Part shown: positions 1-5,448 of the stretch, piece by piece
How the letters are laid out: each line of letters begins with the position of its first letter
Position numbering within the stretch: the first letter of the stretch is position 1
The notes under the pieces: generated by a model
Databases searched by the model: none
What the model was told of the DNA's origin: nothing
The model's input: only the letters and a program-made list of their open reading frames with translations
Origin: Labilithrix luteola
GTDB lineage: Bacteria; Myxococcota_A; Polyangia; Polyangiales; Polyangiaceae
Direction of reading: 5' to 3'
NCBI GenBank assembly: GCA_026225435.1
Contig: JAMFST010000062.1
Coordinates: 1 to 8,580, forward strand
DNA: 8,580 bases
Position numbers and translations under genes: made by a program

Positions 1-64
1 CCAGCGGAAATTTCGCCCGACTGTAGCGCGAACTGACGCCGATAGTCTAAAAGGCGCTCTCGCC

Positions 65-994
65 GTGCCGACGCTCCACTCGCGCGTGTCGTACCTTGCC
101 GTGGCTCTCGTGGGCGGCGGCTGTGCGGGGGCGGAGGCGGGGCAGCCCGCGGCCGCCGATGCTGCGCGCGACCCGAGCGTGAGCTTCAGTACCAGCACCG
201 GGGGGAGCTACTGCGAGCCGACCAGCGCGAACCGCGACGCCTGGGTCGAGGACGTCGCCGCGCCCGGGGCCAGCCACCGCGCTCGCATCCGCGCCGTCCT
301 CGGCCTCGACGCGCTCACCGGGCCGCTCGGCGACGAGAAGGCGCAGCGCCTCGCCACCCTCGAGCGCGTCGAGGAGGCGCGCCTGGCCATCGCCCGCATC
401 TCCGCGGAGCTCGATTGCGAGGGGGAGCGCGCCGATCAGGTCGGCGACTACCTGCAGGAGAAGTCCCAGAGCTGGGTGCAAGGCTTCACCGTCGCCTCGC
501 TCGTCGCCGGCGCGGCGACCGGCATCGCCAGCTCGTTCCTCATGGCCGCCGACACGTCGAAGGGGAGCCAGCTGGTGGTCGGCGTGTCCGGCGCCAGCGT
601 CGCCGGTGCGCTCGGGATCGGCGCCCTGGTGGTGCACCCGCGCCTCCCCTTCTCCCACGCGCGTAACCTCCTCGCGGACGTGTGGAACGGCCCCAAGGTG
701 AGCGCCCTCTACCCGCCGGTGGTCTGGGCGTACCTCTCGCGGCCGGAGTTCTCCAACCGCGGCGACCAGCCGATCCGCGCCAAGATCGCCGCGCGCTGGC
801 GCAGCTTCGCCGAGCTCGAGACGGACGACGTGAAGCTCCTCTTCGGCAGCGGCGGCCAGTACGACGAGCAGGTGCTGCACGTGCGCGCCTCCATGCTGAA
901 CCAGGTGAAGGCCGAGGTGGAGCTGCTCAATCAGGAGCTGGCCGACGCGGTCACCCCGGATCCGGCGGCGTCGCCGGCGCCGTCAGCCCGTTGA
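65..994 (+). CDS. Putative envelope lipoprotein of unknown function (309 aa)
   Basis: I do not recognise the family. The GTG start is the only usual start codon in this frame between the window edge and the signal-like segment; the frame stays open to base 2, so a start outside the window is not strictly excluded. A weak AAAAGG lies about 10 bases upstream. The N-terminus looks like a signal peptide: His5/Arg7, a hydrophobic run at residues 8-17, then Gly-Gly-Gly-Cys20. The lipobox is poor because position -3 is Gly, so lipidation is uncertain. Residues about 90-135 are charged and probably helical. Two Gly/Ala-rich hydrophobic stretches follow (about 139-161 and 169-190) and could form a membrane hairpin. 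A charged helical tail precedes a Pro/Ala-rich end. Cys50 and Cys118 could form a disulfide. Its last 44 bases overlap the end of the opposing trmFO. Coding status is supported by uninterrupted G/C-ended codons and the signal peptide; function is unknown. Confidence 0.7.
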   Translation: MPTLHSRVSYLAVALVGGGCAGAEAGQPAAADAARDPSVSFSTSTGGSYCEPTSANRDAWVEDVAAPGASHRARIRAVLGLDALTGPLGDEKAQRLATLERVEEARLAIARISAELDCEGERADQVGDYLQEKSQSWVQGFTVASLVAGAATGIASSFLMAADTSKGSQLVVGVSGASVAGALGIGALVVHPRLPFSHARNLLADVWNGPKVSALYPPVVWAYLSRPEFSNRGDQPIRAKIAARWRSFAELETDDVKLLFGSGGQYDEQVLHVRASMLNQVKAEVELLNQELADAVTPDPAASPAPSAR

Positions 995-2432
995 TCTTCG
1001 CCAGTGGCGCGGTCGCCAGCCAGCGGTCCATCTCCACCAGCGCGCGCTCGGCCAGCGCGGTGTAGCGCTCGCGCTTCTTCAGCTTCCGGTTCTCGTGCGG
1101 AGGCAGGCACGCCCAGGTGATGTTCGACGGCTGGAAGGTCACCTTGGGGTTCGGATCCTTGCGCGCCAGGTGCGTGCGCAGCCCGCCGAGCGCGGTGTTC
1201 TCCGGCGGAGGCGTCAGCGGATGCCCGTGGACCCGCTGCGCCAGCATCATCGCGCAGAGCAACCCGCCCGCCGCGCTCTCCACGTAGCCCTCGACTCCGG
1301 AGATCTGCCCGGCGAGGTACACGTGCGCCTGCGCCTTGAGCTGCATGGTCTCGTCGAGCAGCTCGGGCGAGTTCACGAACGTGTTGCGGTGCACGTTGCC
1401 GAAGCGGAGGAACTCCGCGTTCTCCAGCCCCGGGATGGTGCGCAGCACGCGCGCCTGCTCACCGTAGGTCATGCGCGTCTGGAAGCCGACCAGGTTGTAC
1501 GCCGTCGCCGCCGCGTCCTCTTGCCGCAGCTGCACCACCGCGTACGGCCGCTTGCCGGTCTTCGGATCGTACAGCCCGACGGGCTTCATCGGCCCGAAGG
1601 AGAGCGTCATCTCCCCGCGCGAGGCCATCACCTCCACCGGCAGGCAGCCCTCGAAGTACTTGGGCTCCTCGAAGGCGCGCGGCTTCACCTTCTCGGCCGC
1701 CACCAGCTCGGCGACGAAGGCGCGGTAGCCCGCCTCGTCGAAGGGGCAGTTCACGTAGGCGTCGTCCCCGCCGACCCCGTCGGCGTTCCCGGCGAGCGCG
1801 TCGTCGGCGTCGGTCGTGTCCGCCGCTTCGCTGGCCGCGGCGGCGCGCGTCTCCGGCGTCTCCCCCTTGCCGTAGCGCGACTGCTTGAAGACGCGGCTCC
1901 AGTCGATCGAGTCGGCGGAGATGATCGGCGCGATGGCGTCGTAGTACGCGAGGTGATCGGCGCCGACGATGCGTGCCAGATCGGCCGCCAGCGCGTCGCC
2001 GGTGAGCGGACCGGTCGCGAGGATCACCGGCGTCGCGGCGCTCGCCTCGGGCACCTTGTCGACGATGGCCGACTCGCGGCGGATGAGCGCGTGGCCGTCG
2101 ATGCGGCGCGTGATCTCGGCGGAGAAGACCTCGCGATCGACCGCCAGGGCGCCCCCCGCGGGCACCTTGGCGATCTCGGCGGCGCCCATGATGAGCGAGC
2201 CGGCGCGACGCATCTCCTCCTTGAGCAGCCCGACCGCGTTCATCAGCGCGGCCCCGCGGAACGAGTTGGAGCAGACCAGCTCGCACAGGGCGTCGCTGTT
2301 CTGCGCCGGCGTCCGCGCCAGCGGCTTCTGCTCGACCAGCACCACGGGGATTCCCCGCTCGGCGAGCTGCCACGCGGCCTCGCATCCCGCGAGACCACCA
2401 CCGACGATGCGCACCTCTTTGACGTCCGCCAC
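951..2432 (-). CDS. trmFO: TrmFO: methylenetetrahydrofolate--tRNA-(uracil-5-)-methyltransferase, FADH2-oxidising
   Basis: This cytoplasmic flavoenzyme makes 5-methyluridine (ribothymidine) at position 54 of the tRNA T-loop, using methylene-tetrahydrofolate as carbon donor and FAD/NAD(P)H as reductant, not S-adenosylmethionine. The N-terminus carries the dinucleotide-binding motif GGGLAGCEA (residues 11-19). The family hallmarks follow: [10 protein letters not shown] with Cys54 and FEGCLPVE with Cys263, matching the two catalytic cysteines known in Bacillus and Thermus TrmFO. Also present are the family blocks around GPMKPVGL (280-287), QTRMTYGEQ (318-326), FGNVHRNTF (344-352), [12 protein letters not shown] (375-386) and FQPSNITW (433-440). 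The GTG start lies just before the Rossmann strand, behind AAAGGA. It is somewhat longer than usual (493 aa; about 430-450 is typical) because of an acidic insertion near residues 191-224. It lies downstream of the propeller lipoprotein on the same strand, but a 185-base structured gap makes co-transcription unlikely. Confidence 0.97.
   Translation of the reverse strand: MADVKEVRIVGGGLAGCEAAWQLAERGIPVVLVEQKPLARTPAQNSDALCELVCSNSFRGAALMNAVGLLKEEMRRAGSLIMGAAEIAKVPAGGALAVDREVFSAEITRRIDGHALIRRESAIVDKVPEASAATPVILATGPLTGDALAADLARIVGADHLAYYDAIAPIISADSIDWSRVFKQSRYGKGETPETRAAAASEAADTTDADDALAGNADGVGGDDAYVNCPFDEAGYRAFVAELVAAEKVKPRAFEEPKYFEGCLPVEVMASRGEMTLSFGPMKPVGLYDPKTGKRPYAVVQLRQEDAAATAYNLVGFQTRMTYGEQARVLRTIPGLENAEFLRFGNVHRNTFVNSPELLDETMQLKAQAHVYLAGQISGVEGYVESAAGGLLCAMMLAQRVHGHPLTPPPENTALGGLRTHLARKDPNPKVTFQPSNITWACLPPHENRKLKKRERYTALAERALVEMDRWLATAPLAKINGLTAPATPPDPG
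1761..1862 (-). other. Lineage-specific acidic Ala/Asp-rich insertion inside TrmFO
   Basis: This covers residues about 191-224 of TrmFO, between SRYGKG (185-190) and AYVNCPF (225-231). In ordinary TrmFO proteins these two blocks are nearly adjacent. The extra segment is rich in Ala, Asp, Glu, Thr and Gly and has no strong hydrophobic pattern, so it is probably a disordered loop. The reading frame runs through it cleanly. The distance between the two catalytic cysteines is 209 residues here, against about 172-173 remembered for characterised enzymes, which agrees with roughly 36 added residues. Confidence 0.7.
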
Positions 2433-2436
2433 GGGG

Positions 2437-2442
2437 TCCTTT
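2437..2442 (-). promoter_or_regulatory. Ribosome binding site of trmFO
   Basis: AAAGGA on the minus strand ends four bases before the GTG codon chosen for trmFO. It supports that start over an internal one. Most other genes in this window lack a comparable Shine-Dalgarno sequence. Confidence 0.45.
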
Positions 2443-2484
2443 GACCCGGGTGGCGGTGAGCGGTCAATGGCAGGTGCTCAAATT

Positions 2485-2490
2485 CTCACC
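2485..2490 (+). repeat. Left copy of 6-bp direct repeat CTCACC (possible target-site duplication)
   Basis: CTCACC directly abuts the left end of the long inverted repeat, and the same six bases recur at its right end. This is the pattern expected of a target duplication made by a mobile element. Six bases alone could match by chance. The same bases are also the reverse complement of GGTGAG at 2455-2460. Confidence 0.4.
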
Positions 2491-2617
2491 GTGAAGAGGT
2501 CGAGAAGCGGCTGGGAGTGCCCCGGAGCTAGGAAGGCGAGCGGAAGCGTACTTCTGTACGCTGCAGCGACCCGACCGACGATACGGGGTGCTCCCGGCCG
2601 CTTATCGGCGTCTTCAC
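2491..2617 (+). repeat. 127-nt rod-like imperfect inverted repeat: MITE-like element or structured RNA
   Basis: Almost the whole gap between the propeller lipoprotein and trmFO folds on itself in one register. Positions 2491-2524 pair with 2584-2617: 28 of 34 positions are Watson-Crick pairs, four are G/T appositions (2500/2608, 2512/2596, 2518/2590, 2519/2589) and only two are mismatches (2498/2610, 2504/2604). Read as plus-strand RNA, all four become G-U wobbles; as minus-strand RNA they would be A-C mismatches. The centre holds a perfect 7-bp hairpin, AGCGTAC (2545-2551) with GTACGCT (2556-2562) and loop TTCT. Short G-C pairs join the two parts, interrupted by purine mismatches including a possible tandem G-A pair (2538/2569, 2539/2568). 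There is no T-tract, so it is not a standard terminator, and no convincing ORF. A 6-bp direct repeat flanks it. It may be a non-autonomous mobile palindrome, a non-coding RNA or an mRNA-end structure; I cannot assign a family. Confidence 0.7.
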
Positions 2618-2622
2618 TCACC
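2617..2622 (+). repeat. Right copy of 6-bp direct repeat CTCACC, containing the stop codon of the upstream gene
   Basis: This copy overlaps the last base of the inverted repeat and contains the TGA stop (minus strand) of the propeller lipoprotein. If it is a target duplication, insertion occurred exactly at the stop codon. Both copies read GGTGAG on the minus strand, so the stop would have been kept with or without the element. Confidence 0.4.
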
Positions 2623-3766
2623 AGGTCGCGTCGTCGAGGCCGAGCAGCGTGACCGTCGTCCCGAGCGGGTGCGGCGTCCACGTCGCGCCGAAGTCGGCGC
2701 TGTCGAGGAGCACGCCACCGGCGCCCGCGACGAGGAAGTGGGTGCCGTTGTCGGCCACCAGCGCCGCGTGCAGGTCGAAGCTGGTGCCGGTGGTGATGGT
2801 GCTCCAGGTCCCCTGCGCGTCGCGCACGAAGGCCGTGCCGCCGGCGCCGACCGCCAGGGCGTGGGTGGCGTCACGAGCGATCGCCACCGAGGCGAGCGCC
2901 CCGCTGGCGGTGAACGCCTTCGCGAAGCTCGCGCCGTGGTCCGTGCTCTGGAAGACCGCGCCGGTGCTGTCGGCGGCGAGGACGATCCCTGCGGTGTCGT
3001 CGGTGGCGACGCTGACGAAGTCGGCCGCGCCGGGCACGGTGGTGGACGCCCAGGTGACGCCGTTGTCCGTCGAGCGGAGCGCGGTCGCGTGGTCGCCGAC
3101 GGCGAACGCCTGGCCGTAGCCGAGGGCGACGCCGCGGAGGGAGACACCGACGCCGGAGCTCGCCGCCGTCCAGGTGTCGCCACCGTCGTTGGTGAAGCCG
3201 ATCGCGCCGCCGTCGCCGGCGACGATGCCGTGCGTGGTGGTGGAGAACTTGATGCCGTTCAGCTTGGCCCCGGTGAACGAGGTCTCCGGCTGCCAGGAGG
3301 CGCCGCTGTCCTTCGTGTGCCCGATCCAGCCGCCGTCACCCGCCGCCCAGCCGACCGTGTTGCCCACGCAGCTGATCGCGTTGATCGATCCGGTGGTGAG
3401 CGTCTTGGCGGACCAGGTCTCGCCGTTGAAGGTCTGCGAGAAGAAGCCGAAGCTCCCGACCACCGAGTTCCAGGCCGGCACGCCGCCGCCACCGCCACCC
3501 GTGCCCGTCGACGTGGCCGTCGGCGTCGGATGCGCCGTCGACGTCGACGTCGGCGTCGTCGTCGTGGTCGGCGCGGTGCTCGTCCCGGAGTCCGCCTTCG
3601 CCGTGCTCGTCGCCGACGCCGTCGGTGCCGCGCCGGTACCCGCGTCCGCCTCCTCGTCCGTCGTCGTCGAGGGCTTGCTTCCCGGATCACCCGAGGAGCC
3701 TCCGCACGCCGCGATCACACCAACAGTCCCCACACAAACCAGCAGGCCAATGTTCAAGCTTCGCAT
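2618..3766 (-). CDS. YCF48/BNR-type seven-repeat beta-propeller lipoprotein
   Basis: The frame is open to 3904, but the ATG at 3764-3766 is the sensible start: it places MRSLNIGLLVCVGTVGVIAAC at the N-terminus, a standard lipoprotein signal with lipobox IAA-Cys21. The product is then 382 aa. Residues 31-96 are a Thr/Ser/Ala/Pro stalk ending in a Gly run. From about residue 98 come seven repeats, each ending in an Asp-box-like S/T-x-D-x-G-x-T-W motif with its aromatic at residues 118 (degenerate), 158, 199, 239, 281, 321 and 363. The spacing of 40-42 residues fits seven blades of the YCF48/sialidase-like fold. No enzyme active site is evident. Such propellers usually act in protein assembly or binding on the outside of the cell, so I infer a surface or periplasmic binding or scaffold protein anchored by lipid. 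It is transcribed away from the papain-like lipoprotein, with a 203-base shared upstream region. No good Shine-Dalgarno is seen. Confidence 0.85.
   Translation of the reverse strand: MRSLNIGLLVCVGTVGVIAACGGSSGDPGSKPSTTTDEEADAGTGAAPTASATSTAKADSGTSTAPTTTTTPTSTSTAHPTPTATSTGTGGGGGGVPAWNSVVGSFGFFSQTFNGETWSAKTLTTGSINAISCVGNTVGWAAGDGGWIGHTKDSGASWQPETSFTGAKLNGIKFSTTTHGIVAGDGGAIGFTNDGGDTWTAASSGVGVSLRGVALGYGQAFAVGDHATALRSTDNGVTWASTTVPGAADFVSVATDDTAGIVLAADSTGAVFQSTDHGASFAKAFTASGALASVAIARDATHALAVGAGGTAFVRDAQGTWSTITTGTSFDLHAALVADNGTHFLVAGAGGVLLDSADFGATWTPHPLGTTVTLLGLDDATW
3479..3676 (-). repeat. Low-complexity Thr/Ser/Ala/Pro/Gly-rich stalk-coding region
   Basis: This codes for residues 31-96 of the propeller lipoprotein. 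At the DNA level it is built from short GTC/GAC/GTG-like triplet runs, for example around 3538-3570, so it is prone to length change by slippage. Antisense frames through it give Arg-rich or Val-rich peptides that are not genes. The protein function is probably a flexible tether between the lipid anchor and the propeller. Confidence 0.75.
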
Positions 3767-3865
3767 GCCGTGACACGTACGAGATCGCCGAGGCCCTTCC
3801 AGGCGGTCGGCGGCAACCCACCGTCGGCCAGAGGGAAACAATCCGATACATGATGGAAAATTCAG

Positions 3866-3894
3866 GGAAAGCGCGGCCACTCGCGGATCTTTCC
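3866..3894. promoter_or_regulatory. Strong hairpin in the divergent upstream region of the two lipoprotein genes
   Basis: GGAAAG-CGCG (3866-3875) pairs with CGCG (3882-3885) and CTTTCC (3889-3894), leaving a six-base loop and a three-base bulge. An alternative hairpin, GCGGA (3883-3887) with TCCGC (3892-3896), uses overlapping bases and would exclude the first. The structure lies 75 bases before the papain-like gene and 99 bases before the propeller gene, so it is upstream of both. It could be an operator or a 5'-leader structure. The locally AT-richer stretch at about 3835-3865 is the best place for a promoter, but I found no convincing -35/-10 pair. Confidence 0.4.
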
Positions 3895-3969
3895 GCTCCT
3901 GCAAGAGTTAGGTCGATTCCCGGGCAACTTCACCTGGTCCCACTTTGAACCACCTTGTAGGCCTGAGGA

Positions 3970-5340
3970 ATGCGCACGGCCCTGCTGGTCCTCGGACTCG
4001 GATTCGCCGCCTCGTCGCTCGGCCTCGGCGCCCTGGGGTGCTCGTCCGGCAACGAAGCGCACGAGGACGCGCAGGACGACCTCACGAACATCCCGGTGAC
4101 CACGACCCTCGATCAGGCCAAGAACGACACCTGCTGGCTGTACGCCACGACCGCCTGGCTCGAGAGCCTCCACGCCGAGGCCGCCGGCACCTCCGACCAC
4201 TACTCGCCCGCGTACCTCGAGTACTGGCGCTTCTACAACCTGCTCACCGCGCAGAAGCTCACCGCGACCTCGCAGGTGCGGCAGACCGGCTACTGGGGCT
4301 GGGCGAGCAACATCATCCAGCAACGCGGCATCGTGCCGCTCGGCACCTTCAGCGACAGCGACGCGACCACCGAGTACAGCGCCTTCACCCAGATCAACGC
4401 GGAGCTCGAGGCGGGCGCGTTCGGCGCCATCGGGACCGTCCCCGGCGGGGCGCTCGTCCGCGCGAAGCTCGACGCGGCCTTCGGTCTCTCCATGAGCGAG
4501 TCGGCGCTGTTGACCGAGGTGTTCGGCTCGGACGGCTCGAAGAGCTTCCTCGACGGCGCGGTCGCTTCGGGCACCGTCGTCGCGCCGCAGGACTTCGCCG
4601 TCCTGACGCCGGTGCTCGGTCAGGGGAAGGTGATGACGACGCTCGACCAGGTCATGGGCACCTGGGCCGGCGGCACGCACACGGCCGACGATCGCAGCGG
4701 CGCGATGGCGTGGACCGGCGTGTACCCGCCCGGGTACGCGGGCTTCTCCCCCTTCATGGGCGAAGGCGGGACGACCGCGGCGACCAACATGGACGGCGCC
4801 CCCGCCGGCAAGACCAGCGCGGCGACGACCAGCACCTTGCCGGCGATCCCCACGGTCGATCCGGCGACGTGGCGCCCGATGCTCCAGCGCATCCAGCGCG
4901 CGCTCAACGACGGCGCGCCGCTCCCGGCGATCTGGGAAGAGAGCCGCGCCAACGCCGACGCGACCGGCACCTTCCACACCGTCCCGTCCGCGCTCCCCAA
5001 CTCGACGGGCAGCCACGTGACGTTGCTGACCGACTACCAGGTGTCCAACGTCCCCGGCTTCGGCACGCTGCTGGCGGGCACGCCGGCCACCCCGGCGCAG
5101 ATGGCCGCCTCGCTCGACGACGGCGCGCTCGTCGACTTCCTCCGCGCGAAGAACTCCTGGGCCACCGACATCTTCCCCCAGGCTGCGGTGCCCGGGTACG
5201 TAGACCTCGATCTCGCGTACCTGATGGAGCCGGTCTACCTGTGCAACACGGCCGAGGGCAGCCTGAGCGATCCGACCTCCGCCTTCTGCACCGCCTACGG
5301 CCCGATGCTCTGGGACGTCATCCTCCCGCCCGGCTACTGA
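3970..5340 (+). CDS. Papain-like (C1 family) cysteine peptidase lipoprotein
   Basis: The product has 456 aa. An in-frame TGA at 3964-3966 fixes the ATG at 3970 as the first possible start. The N-terminus is a lipoprotein signal: Arg2, a hydrophobic core, and lipobox ALG-Cys24. A complete papain-type tetrad can be read: Gln49 six residues before the nucleophile (oxyanion hole), Cys55 in DTCWLYATTAWLES, His349 in GSHVTLLTDYQV, and Asn395 in KNSWATD. Cys-to-His spacing is 294 residues, close to bleomycin hydrolase/aminopeptidase C (C1B) and far above papain's roughly 134. The His-Asn distance of 46 is longer than in those enzymes. The mature protein starts only 31 residues before Cys55, so there is no room for a classical inhibitory propeptide. 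Cys425 and Cys440 could form a disulfide. I infer a lipid-anchored envelope peptidase, perhaps predatory, nutritional or in surface-protein turnover; the substrate is unknown. It diverges from the propeller lipoprotein gene. Confidence 0.85.
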   Translation: MRTALLVLGLGFAASSLGLGALGCSSGNEAHEDAQDDLTNIPVTTTLDQAKNDTCWLYATTAWLESLHAEAAGTSDHYSPAYLEYWRFYNLLTAQKLTATSQVRQTGYWGWASNIIQQRGIVPLGTFSDSDATTEYSAFTQINAELEAGAFGAIGTVPGGALVRAKLDAAFGLSMSESALLTEVFGSDGSKSFLDGAVASGTVVAPQDFAVLTPVLGQGKVMTTLDQVMGTWAGGTHTADDRSGAMAWTGVYPPGYAGFSPFMGEGGTTAATNMDGAPAGKTSAATTSTLPAIPTVDPATWRPMLQRIQRALNDGAPLPAIWEESRANADATGTFHTVPSALPNSTGSHVTLLTDYQVSNVPGFGTLLAGTPATPAQMAASLDDGALVDFLRAKNSWATDIFPQAAVPGYVDLDLAYLMEPVYLCNTAEGSLSDPTSAFCTAYGPMLWDVILPPGY

Positions 5341-5347
5341 CAGCCAG

Positions 5348-5365
5348 CGTCGTGCTTGCACGACG
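5348..5365 (+). terminator. Hairpin just after the peptidase stop codon
   Basis: CGTCGTGC and GCACGACG form a perfect inverted repeat around TT, beginning seven bases after the TGA stop. Only a short TT follows, so it is not a canonical T-tract terminator, but its position suits 3'-end formation or mRNA protection. Confidence 0.45.
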
Positions 5366-5366
5366 T

Positions 5367-5400
5367 TCGCCGCAGGCGACGCAGGGGAGCGCCCAGCTCC
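5367..5400 (+). terminator. Two further small hairpins in the convergent gap
   Basis: TCGCC (5367-5371) pairs with GGCGA (5375-5379) around GCA, and GGAGC (5386-5390) pairs with GCTCC (5396-5400) around GCCCA. Each is modest alone; together with the flanking hairpins they fill the gap between two converging genes. Confidence 0.3.
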
Positions 5401-5411
5401 GCGCGACAGTT

Positions 5412-5448
5412 CTGAATCTGCGAGCGCGACTCGCGCTCGCTGATTCAG
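5412..5448. terminator. Large palindrome, probable bidirectional transcription block between convergent genes
   Basis: CTGAATC-T-GCGAGCGCG (5412-5428) pairs with CGCGCTCGC-T-GATTCAG (5432-5448) around the loop ACT. That is 16 of 17 paired positions, with one T-T mismatch at 5419/5441. It overlaps the last bases of the rel gene, including its stop codon at 5445-5447, and sits 71 bases beyond the peptidase stop. It lacks T-tracts on both sides, so any termination would be of the GC-rich hairpin type or Rho-linked. Its symmetry lets it act on transcripts from either side. Confidence 0.55.

Noticed and set aside
1095..2444. 449-codon open frame opposite trmFO
   Set aside because: It is the antisense shadow of a well-conserved enzyme gene; it is rich in Arg, His and Leu and shows no motif.
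3479..3676. Repetitive triplets considered as a CRISPR or tandem-repeat array
   Set aside because: There are no separate spacers or a constant repeat unit; it is simply the coding sequence of a Thr/Ser/Ala/Pro linker.
2588..3853. 421-codon plus-strand frame with a poly-Arg tract
   Set aside because: It is the antisense shadow of the propeller lipoprotein; the Arg run comes from the reverse complement of the low-complexity stalk.
3767..3904. 46-residue extension of the propeller lipoprotein to the first available start
   Set aside because: It would bury a textbook lipoprotein signal peptide; the ATG at 3764-3766 is the better start.
3932..3947. Sigma-54-like TGG...TTGA pattern before the peptidase gene
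   Set aside because: The conserved GG and GC pairs are not correctly spaced and the -12 GC is absent.
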